Origin: an uncultured Bacillota bacterium
GTDB lineage: Bacteria > Bacillota > Clostridia > Christensenellales > UBA1242
DNA length: 48,378 bases
Assembly (NCBI GenBank): GCA_948465545.1
Contig: CAOJXO010000008.1
Span: 1-48,378, forward strand
Direction: 5' to 3'
Below are positions 26,537 through 35,932 of the stretch, in pieces. Within the stretch, counting starts at the first letter, position 1, and each line of letters opens with the position of its first letter. Made by a program: the position numbers and the translations under genes. Under the pieces are notes generated by a model, which did no database searches, was not told where the DNA came from, and saw only the letters and a program-made list of their open reading frames with translations.

Positions 26537-27262
26537 ATGAAAGAAAATGAAAGGTTAGAGGCAGAAGCAGTCAGAAAGGTACACTATATTTATATAGGTA
26601 AGAATTATAGAAAAACAATTAAAAAACTTGACGAAAAACTTAACTATTATAGAATTTCAAATGTAGGCAAGTTTGACGGCAGAGAGATTATTTATGATGT
26701 GCCTAGCAATATGCTTTCAAATGCGGGGCTTGTTTTAAGCAAGCAATATGAAGGCAAGACCTCTTATTTTAAGGTGCGTAAGATTAGTACTTTGCCAGGC
26801 GGGTATAAAAGACCAGGTCAAAAGTTTCAACTGGGTAAGTGTGAGGGCACTGAAGCACCAAAAGATTTTCCTGTTCAGATTGCAAATGCAATAAGCAACT
26901 CTTTTGCAAATGTATTTACAATCGACCTTGTTTCGGTGGTTAGACAAACCGTGCCAAAAATTGAAATTTTGATTACTGGTCAAAAATATCAAGTTATCGG
27001 TGGTACAGGTTATGAAGCGTCTATTTTGGTTGAAGATGCTGTGTATAAAGATCTGCAAACAAACAAAAAGGTAAGAAGGGAAGGTTTTACCATTAAACTT
27101 CCAAAAGATGAAAAGTGGGAAAGGGAAAACAAAGAAATTCTTGATGTGATAGAACACTATTGTAAGGAACTTGTGCCTTATGAATTAAGTAGATTTGAGA
27201 TTGCTCAAAGATTGTTATATCCAAAACCTGTAGATTTTTCTAAAGATGAGAGCGATGAATAA
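26537..27262 (+). CDS. Hypothetical protein, 241 aa
   Basis: AAGGAGA precedes the ATG and a terminator follows, so it is a real monocistronic gene. The protein is soluble and charged, with alternating strands and helices and no signal peptide. The opening (EAEAVRKVHYIYIGKNYRKTIKKLDEKL) and a later EGKTSYFKVRKIS loosely recall a CYTH-type fold, which begins with alternating charged residues, but the ExExK signature is not convincing. No function is assigned. A TTGCTT-17-TAAACT pair about 30-50 bases upstream may be its promoter. Confidence 0.6.
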   Translation: MKENERLEAEAVRKVHYIYIGKNYRKTIKKLDEKLNYYRISNVGKFDGREIIYDVPSNMLSNAGLVLSKQYEGKTSYFKVRKISTLPGGYKRPGQKFQLGKCEGTEAPKDFPVQIANAISNSFANVFTIDLVSVVRQTVPKIEILITGQKYQVIGGTGYEASILVEDAVYKDLQTNKKVRREGFTIKLPKDEKWERENKEILDVIEHYCKELVPYELSRFEIAQRLLYPKPVDFSKDESDE

Positions 27263-27288
27263 AGTGGCAAGTTAAGCCACTTTTTTAT
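27262..27288 (+). terminator. Terminator
   Basis: AAAGTGGC, AAGTTAA, GCCACTTTTTT. Confidence 0.88.
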
Positions 27289-27334
27289 TTACTCAACTCA
27301 TAGCCAGCGGTTTGTCCGCATAAATATAACTATC

Positions 27335-28783
27335 GTGAAGAATAAAGACAAGTTGTCATTTCCATCAAAGTTATGTTATGGTGCAGGCTGTTTAGGATAT
27401 GGTTGTATGGGGAATACCTTATCCAACTTTATCATGTTTTTTGGTACAAGCGTTATGGGGATATCAGGTTCGCTTGTTGGTATTGCTATGGCGATTGCTT
27501 CGCTTTGGGACGGCGTAAGCGACCCGTTTGTTGGTTATCTTTCAGATAATACCCGCAATAAGTTTTTTGGTAGGCGACTTGGCTATATGCTTTTTGGCAG
27601 TTTTGCCATTGCACTACTTAATATCCTTATTTGGACTATGCCGTCCTCCCTTAGCCAAGCAGGCAAGTTTATATGGCTTCTTTTATCCATGCTTGCCATT
27701 GAAACGGCAAACACATTTTTTGGTACTCCGTATGCGGCTCTTGGTATCGACCTTGCACCAGACTATAACGAACAATCGAAGGTGCAAGGTTATAAAACTA
27801 TGTTTAGTATTGTCGGTATGATTATGCCTAGCGTATTAATGTATTTTTTCATGCCGTCAATTTCAATAGGTATTCAAACACAGTTCAGCCAAGAGGGGTA
27901 TATTAACATTGCCTATGTCAACTCAGCACTTGCACTTATCTGTGGCTCTCTTGTTGTGTTTGGCACTTTAAAACCAGTCCAAAGGGCAAATAGAGTGGCA
28001 ATGCTTTCATTTAAAAAGGAAAAGTTTAATTTAGGGCAGTTGATGTCTGGCTATTTTGAGGTGCTTAAAAAACGGGATTTCCGCTCAGTTATATTAGGCT
28101 ACTCAGCAGCACTAATTGCCTCTGCCTTTTTAACTTCGGTTGGTATGCACCTGTTTACCTATTGCTATCATTTTTCAAGTCCGCAAATTTCAATGCTGCT
28201 GATTGCTCTTTTTGGTGGTGCGATTGCTTCTCAACCACTTTGGCTTCATGTATCAAAACGTCTTGATAAAAAACAGGCACTTATCATTTCGCTTTCACTT
28301 ATTGTGCTTGGCATTGCTTTAACGTTTTTGACTTTCCTATTCCGCTCCTATGCGACGCCTGATGTTATGTTTTTCTATGTGCTTCCATGTATTATCTTTT
28401 GTGGGCTTGGTGCAGGTGCTATGTATAGCCTGCCTATGAGTATGTATGCTGATGTTGTTACCCTTGAAATGTATAAGACGGGTAAAAATAACGCAGGGGC
28501 TTATTCGGGATTTTTCACATTCACATATAACCTTGCAAACTCAATCGCACTTCTTATTATAGGATTCCTTTTAGACCTGATTAAATTTGATTCAACTCAG
28601 CCAGTGCAGGCGATGTCGGTGCAGAATGGGCTTGGACTTATTGTGTTGTGTGGTTGCTCTATAGCACTTGCACTTTCAATTACTCTTTTTTCAAAATATT
28701 CAATAAAGAGGGCTGATGTTTTAAAAATTCAGTTAATGAGTAATCGTGAAGAGGATAATAATCAAAAAACTGCAAAAAACTAA
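27335..28783 (+). CDS. GPH-family (MelB-like) sugar:cation symporter
   Basis: 482 residues with about 12 membrane helices. Near the N-terminus is the cation/sugar site region SLWDGVSDPFVGYLSDNTRNKFFGRR, the motif-A-like signature of glycoside-pentoside-hexuronide transporters. Later features are TPYAALGIDLAPDYNEQSK and YSLPMSMYADVV. It probably imports a glycoside with sodium or protons; the sugar is unknown. Start is GTG 27335, with no Shine-Dalgarno sequence and a TATAAC box 5 bases upstream, so either a leaderless start or a slightly misplaced start is possible. A lipoprotein gene follows after 14 bases. Confidence 0.88.
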   Translation: MKNKDKLSFPSKLCYGAGCLGYGCMGNTLSNFIMFFGTSVMGISGSLVGIAMAIASLWDGVSDPFVGYLSDNTRNKFFGRRLGYMLFGSFAIALLNILIWTMPSSLSQAGKFIWLLLSMLAIETANTFFGTPYAALGIDLAPDYNEQSKVQGYKTMFSIVGMIMPSVLMYFFMPSISIGIQTQFSQEGYINIAYVNSALALICGSLVVFGTLKPVQRANRVAMLSFKKEKFNLGQLMSGYFEVLKKRDFRSVILGYSAALIASAFLTSVGMHLFTYCYHFSSPQISMLLIALFGGAIASQPLWLHVSKRLDKKQALIISLSLIVLGIALTFLTFLFRSYATPDVMFFYVLPCIIFCGLGAGAMYSLPMSMYADVVTLEMYKTGKNNAGAYSGFFTFTYNLANSIALLIIGFLLDLIKFDSTQPVQAMSVQNGLGLIVLCGCSIALALSITLFSKYSIKRADVLKIQLMSNREEDNNQKTAKN

Positions 28784-28797
28784 GTTTAGAGGTTTTT

Positions 28798-29286
28798 ATG
28801 AAAAAGTTTAAAGTTTTTGTGGCTTTTTTGCTTGTTTTTCCATTAATTATGGTTGGTTGTGGGGATTTTGCTGTCGGAAATGCAGACATCATTCGTGATA
28901 GTGAAATGACAGGTGGAACATTATCTTTTGAATATAATAAAGACACAAGAGAAATTTTTTTTGGCGGAGAAGGTGAGGTTATACAGTTTTATGAAGCCGA
29001 TATATTAAAAGGATGGAATGAAAGTGGAAACCGATTAGGGATAATTATGCAAGCGCCAAGTGAGGTAACAGAGTTTGAAACTGGCACTCTTACCATGCAA
29101 GGGCAATCGTTATCGGCAGAAAATTTTTATCGCACAGTAAACGGAGAAAAAATAGGAGAGGTTGTTCTTTATCCGCTAGTCAAAGAAAATGAAAAAGAGA
29201 TTGAAATAAAAATCACATGGCAAGACGGGACAAAAGAGCAAGTTTATAAAATAATAATTAAAAATGGAACACAGTTAATGAAATAA
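28798..29286 (+). CDS. Putative lipoprotein, 162 aa
   Basis: Signal peptide MKKFKVFVAFLLVFPLIMVGC with a lipobox-like LIMVGC (Cys21 lipid-modified). The mature part has a compact beta-rich sequence (GTLSFEYNKDTREIFFGGEGEVIQF, EIEIKITWQDGTKEQVYKIIIKNG). It follows the symporter by 14 bases with AGAGG upstream, so it is probably co-transcribed. A substrate-binding role with the transporter is unlikely at this size. Function unknown. Confidence 0.75.
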   Translation: MKKFKVFVAFLLVFPLIMVGCGDFAVGNADIIRDSEMTGGTLSFEYNKDTREIFFGGEGEVIQFYEADILKGWNESGNRLGIIMQAPSEVTEFETGTLTMQGQSLSAENFYRTVNGEKIGEVVLYPLVKENEKEIEIKITWQDGTKEQVYKIIIKNGTQLMK

Positions 29287-29306
29287 AAAATTATAAAATT
29301 GACATA

Positions 29307-29327
29307 CTACCTAAAAAAAAGAGGTAG
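29307..29327 (+). promoter_or_regulatory. Inverted repeat covering a ribosome binding site
   Basis: CTACCT (29307-29312) and AGGTAG (29322-29327) are perfect complements separated by A-rich sequence; the right arm holds the Shine-Dalgarno sequence of the Y-family polymerase. A folded RNA would hide it. Confidence 0.5.
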
Positions 29328-29330
29328 AAA

Positions 29331-30602
29331 GTGTTAGATAAAACGAGAGTGTATTATGTTATAGATATGAAATCCTTCTTTGCTTCTGTTGAATGTGCGG
29401 AACGTGGGCTTGATGCGATGAAAACTAAACTAGTAGTCGCTGATGAGGAGAGAACCAGCAGCACTATTTGTCTTGCAGTATCTCCAGCTTTAAAAAAATT
29501 AGGAGTAAAGAATAGGTGCAGATTATTTGAAATCCCTAACAATATTGATTTTATAATTGCACCGCCAAGAATGAAAAAATATATTGAATACGCTGCTGAA
29601 ATTTACGGAATATTTTTAAAGTATATAAGCAAAAATGATATTCATGTCTATTCCATAGATGAAAGTTTTATTGATGCCACTGATTATTTGAAATTATATA
29701 AACTTAAAGCAAAAGATTTTGTAACAAAGCTTATGGATGAAATATTAGCAACTTTGGGGATACCCTCTTCAGCGGGAATAGGGAGTAATCTATATCTTGC
29801 AAAAGTAGCCTTAGATATAACTGCAAAGCATTCTGCGGATGGGATTGGTTGGCTCACTGAAGATAAGTTTATTAAAACACTTTGGAATCATAAACCGTTA
29901 ACTGATTTTTGGCAAATATCTTATGGAACGGTTGATAGGCTTGCAAAATATGGCATTACAGATATGGAAGGTATTGCAAAAACGAATGAAGACTTATTAT
30001 ATAGAGAGTTTGGTGTAAATGCCGAACTTTTAATTGATCATGCATGGGGACGTGAAACCTGTCTTATGAATGATATAAAAAATTATAAAAAAAAATCAAG
30101 GTCATTTTCAAGTTCACAAATTTTACCTTGTAATTATAATTTTAAAGATGCAAAACTTATTATGCGTGAAATGATACAAAGTGGATGCTATGATTTATTT
30201 AGAGCACATTATGTTACGCAACAAGTCCATCTAAATATTGGTTATGGAGATAAAAAAGGTGATTATGCAAAAGGTACAATTCGAATGAATGCAACAACCA
30301 ATCTATATTCTATCATAAGCAATTTTACAGATGCTTTATTTGATAAAATTATCGATAAAAATAGACCAATAAGGCGAGTAGGATATGTCTTTTCCGAGAT
30401 AAAATCACAGGAATATGAACAATATGATATGTTTACAGATCTTGAATTAATAAAAAAAGAAAAAAGACTTGTTGCTAGCGTAATTAATATGCAAGATAAG
30501 TATGGGAAAAATAGTATTCTTAAGGCTCACGATTTGGAGGAAAAAGCAACAGCACGTGAGCGAAATAATAGTATTGGAGGGCATAAAAGTGGGGAGAGTT
30601 AA
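29331..30602 (+). CDS. Y-family DNA polymerase (UmuC/UvrX type)
   Basis: 423 residues from GTG 29331, preceded by GAGGTAG. Palm motifs: YYVIDMKSFFASVECAERG (first catalytic Asp, with the steric-gate region) and HVYSIDESFIDATDYL (second Asp/Glu pair), plus a helix-hairpin-helix (GITDMEGIAKTNEDLL) and the little-finger domain. It copies damaged DNA and is mutagenic. Length and sequence match the UvrX/YqjW branch rather than DinB. The following gene is YolD-like, the usual partner of this branch. No LexA box was identified. Confidence 0.9.
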   Translation: MLDKTRVYYVIDMKSFFASVECAERGLDAMKTKLVVADEERTSSTICLAVSPALKKLGVKNRCRLFEIPNNIDFIIAPPRMKKYIEYAAEIYGIFLKYISKNDIHVYSIDESFIDATDYLKLYKLKAKDFVTKLMDEILATLGIPSSAGIGSNLYLAKVALDITAKHSADGIGWLTEDKFIKTLWNHKPLTDFWQISYGTVDRLAKYGITDMEGIAKTNEDLLYREFGVNAELLIDHAWGRETCLMNDIKNYKKKSRSFSSSQILPCNYNFKDAKLIMREMIQSGCYDLFRAHYVTQQVHLNIGYGDKKGDYAKGTIRMNATTNLYSIISNFTDALFDKIIDKNRPIRRVGYVFSEIKSQEYEQYDMFTDLELIKKEKRLVASVINMQDKYGKNSILKAHDLEEKATARERNNSIGGHKSGES

Positions 30603-30603
30603 A

Positions 30604-30735
30604 ATGTCACGTGAAGACAGGGCAAAGCAATTTGTGCCTTTTGATGCTTTGAAAGGGTTGCGTGTTGCTTTAAGAGAAAAAGAAATCGAACATGAGAAAA
30701 AAATAAACGTAGATAAAATAAAACCACCAAACTAA
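30604..30735 (+). CDS. YolD-like small protein, 43 aa
   Basis: Starts one base after the polymerase stop codon, with GGGGAGAG 5 bases upstream. The sequence MSREDRAKQFVPFDALKGLRVALREKEIEHE carries the F-x-PFDAL-(K)-G-(L/F) signature of YolD-like proteins, which in Bacillota typically lie next to UvrX/YqjW polymerases. It is shorter than the roughly 100 residues of classical YolD, in line with a minimal clostridial form. A role as accessory or regulator of the polymerase is inferred from the pairing. Confidence 0.75.
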   Translation: MSREDRAKQFVPFDALKGLRVALREKEIEHEKKINVDKIKPPN

Positions 30736-30794
30736 GTTAAGTAAAAAAAAATTATTTTAATTTTTTATAAATATTGTTTAAATCTTATTAATAA

Positions 30795-30818
30795 AAAAAA
30801 CACCTTTAAGGTGTTTTT
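30795..30818. terminator. Terminator for tRNA-Glu and/or the polymerase unit
   Basis: AAAAAACACC, TTTA, GGTGTTTTTTT-type hairpin with A and T runs on both sides. Confidence 0.85.
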
Positions 30819-30819
30819 T

Positions 30820-30894
30820 TGGTACCCTCTATGGGAGTCGAACCCATCACTCCGCCGTGAAAGGGCGATGTCTTAACCGATTGACCAAGAGGGC
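30820..30894 (-). tRNA. tRNA-Glu(TTC)
   Basis: 75 bases with encoded CCA. Acceptor GCCCTCT/AGAGGGT, D-loop GGTCAATCGGTTAAGAC, anticodon loop CTTTCAC (TTC), T-loop GGTTCGACTCC. Confidence 0.96.
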
Positions 30895-30926
30895 ATATAT
30901 CAAAAGAGGGATTTTGATACTTGCTT

Positions 30927-30955
30927 ATTATACGAAAATAAAACTTTACTGTCAA
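30927..30955 (-). promoter_or_regulatory. tRNA-Glu promoter (perfect consensus)
   Basis: Minus strand TTGACA (30955-30950), 17 bases, TATAAT (30932-30927). Confidence 0.92.
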
Positions 30956-30988
30956 GCATTTTTTGTAAATAAGTTAAATAATTTTTAT

Positions 30989-31723
30989 TTATTCTACCAT
31001 ATCCCTTGCTATTGCTGATACATATACATGATTACTATATCCAGCAAGCGTCCTTGATACCGCATTTAATGTTGAGCCTGTTGTCATTACGTCATCAACA
31101 ATAAGCACATTCTTATCCTTAATTGCCTCTTTATCACGTAAGGTAAAACATTCCTCTACATTTTTTAATCTATCGTGGTAGGGTAATGTTTTTTGATCTA
31201 TAGTCACCTTATCTTTTGTTACAACGCTTGCTAGCATCGGTACATTCAATATTTCCGCAATTTCGGTTGCCAGAACCTCTGATTGATTGTAGCCACGAAC
31301 CCTTCTTGTTTTTGCGTGTACTGGAACAGGAATTACAATATCAATTTTGATATTGTCGGCTGTGATGCGGTCACATATAAGTTTTGCAAAAGGCTTGGCA
31401 AGATATCTTGCGTTGTCGCTTTTAAAACGCAGGATTGCTTTTTTTGCGTCGTCCTTATATATCAGCGGGCAATATGCCTTTTCAAATGTTTTCTTACGCT
31501 TTTTGCAGAAATCGCAGACAATGTTATCATCGGGGATTTTTACATCGCAGTACATACATCTATTGCCAACATTAAATATTTTTTCTTTAGCACATTCATC
31601 GCAATATGGCTGTTTATCAAAGTTTAAAATATCACGTCCACAAAAGATACACTTTATATTTTTGGGATAAAGCATATTTAGGAGGTTTTCTTTTGTATCA
31701 ATTAAAAATTTCTTAAAATCCAT
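30989..31723 (-). CDS. comF: ComF-family phosphoribosyltransferase-like protein
   Basis: 244 residues. The N-terminus has zinc-finger-type cysteines (CIFCGRDI, CDEC, CMYCDVKIPDDNIVCDFC). The C-terminus has a type I PRTase fold with the PRPP loop VLIVDDVMTTGSTLNAV and the preceding RRVRGYNQSEVLA. ComF proteins are needed for DNA uptake in competence, although many non-competent Bacillota carry them. It starts one base after recD2 ends, so the two form an operon. Confidence 0.93.
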   Translation of the reverse strand: MDFKKFLIDTKENLLNMLYPKNIKCIFCGRDILNFDKQPYCDECAKEKIFNVGNRCMYCDVKIPDDNIVCDFCKKRKKTFEKAYCPLIYKDDAKKAILRFKSDNARYLAKPFAKLICDRITADNIKIDIVIPVPVHAKTRRVRGYNQSEVLATEIAEILNVPMLASVVTKDKVTIDQKTLPYHDRLKNVEECFTLRDKEAIKDKNVLIVDDVMTTGSTLNAVSRTLAGYSNHVYVSAIARDMVE

Positions 31724-31724
31724 A

Positions 31725-33950
31725 TCAGTTAAAAAGTTCTTTTATTTTATCGTCGGTTGCAATCAACAAATCTTTAAGAAGGGTAAAGCGTTGCACGGTG
31801 TAGTTATTTGATACCATTCGTCGCAAGTTTGTTTTTTCGCCGACAAGCACAACCATCTTTTTTGCACGGGTTACTGCGGTGTAGATAAGGTTGCGTGTAA
31901 GAATCATGCTTGGCCCAGCAATCACAGGAATGATTACTACATCAAACTCAGAGCCCTGACTTTTGTGAATCGTGATTGCATATGCAAGTGAAAGTTGACC
32001 TATATCTGTTCTTGGATATAGGCAAATCCTGCCGTCTTCAAACCAAATAGTAACTTCATTTGTTTGGAAGTCAATTTTGTGAATGTAGCCGATATCGCCG
32101 TTATATACGCCTTGACCTTCCTCTTCGATGAAGCCATTTATCTTCTTCCAAATAAGGTTATAATTGTTTGTTGTTTGCATAACCTTATCGCCTTCACGAT
32201 AGATTGTTTCGCCAACAACAATTTCTTGTTTATTCATCTTTGGCGGATTCAATTCTGCCTGCAAGGTTTTATTCAGGTTGTCGATTCCGCATATCCCTGC
32301 TTTGAGGGGAGCAAGGATTTGTATCTGTGACGGGTCAAGTCCTGTGAATTTTGGAAGTCTTGTTGTCAGCATATCTACGATTGAATTTTTGATTGTGCCA
32401 AGTTCGCTTTTTTCCTCAAAGAAGAAATCTTTTGAGGAGTTGTCAATAAGTGGCATTTTGCCAGAGTTAATAAGGTGGGCGTTTGTGATAATCAGACTGT
32501 CGTCAGATTGCCTATAAATTTTCGTCAGCATTGATACTGTGATTTTGCCACATTTCAAAATGTCATCAAGCACATTCCCAGCACCAACGCTTGGAAGTTG
32601 GTCTTTATCGCCAACCAGCACAAGTTTGCAATCTCGTGGTAAGGCTTTACACAAGTGGTTCATAAGTGCAACATCAACCATTGACACCTCATCAACGATT
32701 ACCGCATCAGTTTCAAGCGGATTGTTTTCATTGTGGACGAATCTCCCTGTGTTCCCTTGTGCAACCTCTAATGCACGATGTATTGTTTTCGCTTCACAAC
32801 CAGTGCTATCAGAAAGCCTTTTGGAGGCACGTCCAGTAGGGGCAAGTAGCATAAAGCGTTTATTGTTTTGTGATAGTATTTCGGTTATACATTTTATTAT
32901 AGTTGTCTTTCCTGTTCCTGGCCCACCAGTTATTACAGAAACTCCGCTGTTGATTGCGTTAATTATTGCATTTTTCTGTTCGTCATGGAAAATTATCTTA
33001 TTTTTTTCTTCAAAATGCTTAATTTCATCGCTGAGTTCCAGTTTTTGTTGGATAACAGACTGATTAAGTAGGCTCAACTTTTGTGCCACAGCACTCTCAT
33101 AAAAGTAGTATTGGCTAAGCATCACAATTTCAACATTGTTGTGCCACATAACTCTAATCGTTTTGTCTAGAAGCAGGCTGTCAATCGCTTTTGTATATAA
33201 TTCCTCATTGCTTTCATAATTAAGGTCAAGAATATTTACAGCGCTGTTAATCAGCATATTTTTTGGTAGGTAGGTGTTTCCTGTACGCTCAATAGCGGTA
33301 TTCATTGCGTGAAGAAGTCCAGCACGCACTCTAAACTCACTATTGGCAGGCACGCCTATACTTTTTGCAATGCGGTCAGCGGTAAGAAAGCCTATTCCGT
33401 TGATGTCCTCTACAAGGCGGTAAGGGTTGTTCTTGACGGTGTCGACTGTACGGTCGCCATATATCTCATAAATTTTTAGTGCCATGTTGGTGGAGATGTT
33501 ATACTTTTGCAAGAACATGACAGAGTTTTGCAGTTTTTTAAGGTCTTTAAATTTTTCGCCTATATCAAGGGCTTTTTTGAGGCTGATGTTTTTTACTTCG
33601 GCAAGGCTGGTTGGTGACATTTCAATGATGTCAAAGGTCTGTTCTTTAAAATGTTCTACAATATTTCTTGCCGTTACAGGGCCTATTCCTTTAATAAGTC
33701 CAGAGCAAAGATATTGTTCAATTCCTTTAAGTGAGGTAGGCATAATCACTTCATAAGACGAAAAAGAAAATTGGACGCCGTATTTACTTGTGGTAAATTC
33801 GCCCTCCATTGCAATGTTTTCACCTACATTTGTTGAAATCATCTTTCCCACAGCAGTAACCATTGTATTGTTTTGATCCACAATCATAACGGTATAGCCA
33901 TTTTGTTCGTTTCGGAAGATAATTTCTTCAATCACGCCTTCAATTCTCAT
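31725..33950 (-). CDS. recD2: ATP-dependent RecD-like DNA helicase (RecD2)
   Basis: 741 residues. The N-terminal RecD2-specific region (with tandem helix-hairpin-helix elements, LCSGLIKGIGPVTARNIVEHF and VEDINGIGFLTADRIAKSIG) is followed by superfamily 1B helicase motifs: Walker A GGPGTGKTT, DEVSMVD (motif II), GDKDQLPSVGAG (motif III), and C-terminal AITIHKSQGSEFD and YTAVTRAKKMVV. It is a 5'-3' helicase in recombination and replication-fork repair. TAAAAT ends 6 bases before the ATG and no Shine-Dalgarno sequence is present, which suggests a leaderless start. Confidence 0.96.
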   Translation of the reverse strand: MRIEGVIEEIIFRNEQNGYTVMIVDQNNTMVTAVGKMISTNVGENIAMEGEFTTSKYGVQFSFSSYEVIMPTSLKGIEQYLCSGLIKGIGPVTARNIVEHFKEQTFDIIEMSPTSLAEVKNISLKKALDIGEKFKDLKKLQNSVMFLQKYNISTNMALKIYEIYGDRTVDTVKNNPYRLVEDINGIGFLTADRIAKSIGVPANSEFRVRAGLLHAMNTAIERTGNTYLPKNMLINSAVNILDLNYESNEELYTKAIDSLLLDKTIRVMWHNNVEIVMLSQYYFYESAVAQKLSLLNQSVIQQKLELSDEIKHFEEKNKIIFHDEQKNAIINAINSGVSVITGGPGTGKTTIIKCITEILSQNNKRFMLLAPTGRASKRLSDSTGCEAKTIHRALEVAQGNTGRFVHNENNPLETDAVIVDEVSMVDVALMNHLCKALPRDCKLVLVGDKDQLPSVGAGNVLDDILKCGKITVSMLTKIYRQSDDSLIITNAHLINSGKMPLIDNSSKDFFFEEKSELGTIKNSIVDMLTTRLPKFTGLDPSQIQILAPLKAGICGIDNLNKTLQAELNPPKMNKQEIVVGETIYREGDKVMQTTNNYNLIWKKINGFIEEEGQGVYNGDIGYIHKIDFQTNEVTIWFEDGRICLYPRTDIGQLSLAYAITIHKSQGSEFDVVIIPVIAGPSMILTRNLIYTAVTRAKKMVVLVGEKTNLRRMVSNNYTVQRFTLLKDLLIATDDKIKELFN

Positions 33951-33956
33951 AGTTAC

Positions 33957-33986
33957 ATTTTAATATTATTGAAACTCAAAAATCAA
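33957..33986 (-). promoter_or_regulatory. recD2-comF promoter
   Basis: Minus strand TTGATT (33986-33981), 18 bases, TAAAAT (33962-33957), 6 bases from the ATG. Confidence 0.55.
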
Positions 33987-33997
33987 CTAAAAATCGC

Positions 33998-34026
33998 TTG
34001 CAACAAACAAATATTTTATTTATAAT
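33998..34026 (+). promoter_or_regulatory. MarR gene promoter
   Basis: TTGCAA (33998-34003), 17 bases, TATAAT (34021-34026). Confidence 0.8.
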
Positions 34027-34051
34027 AAAAACTGAAACAAGAGAAAAAGAC

Positions 34052-34435
34052 ATGAATAGAGCAAAAAAACTGTTTGAAATTGAGGCATTAGCCGAAAATT
34101 TAATGAAAAAGCACAAGAAACTCAGTTTATTAAAACTGAAAATTTTGTTTTTTGCATCTATTTATGAGAATCTTTCTGTCAGCATGATTATTGAGAAGAT
34201 TGGTATCAAGAAGTCTAATTTCGCACTTATGAGTGGCGAACTTGTAAATGAAGGACTTATTGAAATCGCTCCTGCTGAGATTGATAGACGTTGTAGGGTG
34301 CTTCATCTTACCGAAAAGGGCAGGGCAGAACTTAGTTCATGCGAAAAAGAGGTTGAAGCATGTTTGGGGGCAAGCAATCCTGAGGTGGATAGAGCCCTTG
34401 ACGTTTTACTTGAATTTTTGAATAAGAGGGTATAA
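34052..34435 (+). CDS. MarR-like winged-helix regulator
   Basis: 127 residues from ATG 34052. A longer frame from TTG 33998 would start inside the -35 box and is rejected. The centre reads as a winged helix: LLKLKILFFASIYENLSVSMIIEKIGIKKSNFALMSGELVNEGLIEIAPAEIDRRCRVLHLTEKGRAEL, with the recognition helix and the DRR-x5-LT wing typical of MarR. It has its own promoter divergent from recD2. Target and ligand are unknown; cysS follows after 75 bases. Confidence 0.8.
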   Translation: MNRAKKLFEIEALAENLMKKHKKLSLLKLKILFFASIYENLSVSMIIEKIGIKKSNFALMSGELVNEGLIEIAPAEIDRRCRVLHLTEKGRAELSSCEKEVEACLGASNPEVDRALDVLLEFLNKRV

Positions 34436-34510
34436 GTGGGCTTAGCCACATTCTAAGATTAATGCAAACCTAGTTGCAAAATAATCATATATATTATAAA
34501 GGATATTAAA

Positions 34511-35932
34511 ATGCTTAAAATTTATAATACAAAAACAAGAAAAAAAGAGGAGTTTAAACCGATTGTAGACGGGCATGTTGGTATGTATGTCTGCGGACCT
34601 ACCGTGTATGGACCTCCTCATCTTGGTCACGCAAAAAGTTATATTTCTTTCGACCTTATCCATAGGTACTTAAAGTTTTTAGGATATAAGGTTAAGTACG
34701 TTCAAAACATTACTGATGTAGGTCATCTTGTTGGTGACGGCGATGAGGGTGAAGATAAGATTTCACGCCAAGCAAAACTTGAAAAACTTGACCCTTATGA
34801 AATTGCCTATAAATATGAATGTGAATATTTTGATGCTATGGACGCACTTAATATTTTAAGACCTAGTATTTCAGCACGTGCTACTGGCTTTATTATGGAT
34901 ATAATTGATTCGGTGGCGGATATTGTTGATAAGGGATATGGCTATGTAACAAAGGAAGGAAATGTCTACTTTGACGTTCATAAATATCATAAGTACGGAC
35001 AATTATCAAACAGACGCCTTGATGATAACGTAAGTGGAGAGCGTATTGAAGTTGCTTCAGATAAACACCATGCAGAGGATTTCGCTCTTTGGAAGGCTGT
35101 TGACAATAATACGCTTATGAAATGGAATAGCCCTTGGGGATATGGTTGCCCTGGTTGGCATATAGAATGTTCTGTGCTTTCAAGAAAGTTTCTTGGCGAA
35201 AAGTTTGATATTCACGGTGGCGGAATTGATAACCTTTTCCCTCATCATGAGTGTGAGTGTGCCCAAGGCGATATTCTTACAGGCGATGTGCCTATGAATT
35301 ATTTCCTCCATAACAACCTTGTGACTGTTAATGGAACAAAAATGGGAAAATCTCTTGGCAATTCTATGACACTTGAAAGTCTTTTTGAGAGATTTGGTGC
35401 AATCACTATAAGATACTTTGTTTTGCAATTCCATTATAGAAGTGTTATTGACATTAACGATGAAGCAATCTTACAGGCACAAAAACAACTGGAAAAGATT
35501 GGGGAATTTGTTGCAAGCGTTGAGGCTGCTACAAATGTTGAAAAACAGCCAACCGGTGATTTGAAAGAACTTTTTGATGCGTGTGTTGACGCAATGAATG
35601 ACGATTTTAATACCCCAGTGCTTATTTCACAAGTATTGAAACTTGTTAAGGTTGGTAATGGTTATGTTAAAGAGGGTAACACTGCAAAGATGCAAGAACT
35701 TTTGTATCTTATAAATAGATTTATCTACGATGTTCTTGGACTTAAGTTTGATAAGCAGGAGAAAAAAGAAGACGACCTTGACGGCGAAGTTAAATCACTT
35801 GCCAAGGCACGTTGGCAGGCAAAACAAAATAAGGATTATGCGAAAGCGGATGAACTTCGCGTAAAACTTACAAATCTTGGCTATGAAATTAAAGATACCA
35901 AAGATGGTTATGAAATCAAGAAAATAAAATAG
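34511..35932 (+). CDS. cysS: Cysteinyl-tRNA synthetase
   Basis: 473 residues, normal length. The N-terminal zinc ligand and HIGH-type motif are in MYVCGPTVYGPPHLGHAKSYI. Further zinc ligands are in CPGWHIECS and HHECECAQ. The KMSK-type motif is TKMGKSLGNS, and the C-terminal DALR/anticodon domain is complete (KDGYEIKKIK). AAAGGA precedes the ATG. It charges tRNA-Cys, whose gene lies 8 kb away at 43774. Confidence 0.97.
   Translation: MLKIYNTKTRKKEEFKPIVDGHVGMYVCGPTVYGPPHLGHAKSYISFDLIHRYLKFLGYKVKYVQNITDVGHLVGDGDEGEDKISRQAKLEKLDPYEIAYKYECEYFDAMDALNILRPSISARATGFIMDIIDSVADIVDKGYGYVTKEGNVYFDVHKYHKYGQLSNRRLDDNVSGERIEVASDKHHAEDFALWKAVDNNTLMKWNSPWGYGCPGWHIECSVLSRKFLGEKFDIHGGGIDNLFPHHECECAQGDILTGDVPMNYFLHNNLVTVNGTKMGKSLGNSMTLESLFERFGAITIRYFVLQFHYRSVIDINDEAILQAQKQLEKIGEFVASVEAATNVEKQPTGDLKELFDACVDAMNDDFNTPVLISQVLKLVKVGNGYVKEGNTAKMQELLYLINRFIYDVLGLKFDKQEKKEDDLDGEVKSLAKARWQAKQNKDYAKADELRVKLTNLGYEIKDTKDGYEIKKIK

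Noticed and set aside
33998..34051. Upstream TTG start for the MarR-like gene
   Set aside because: The codon lies in the -35 element of the promoter and has no ribosome binding site.
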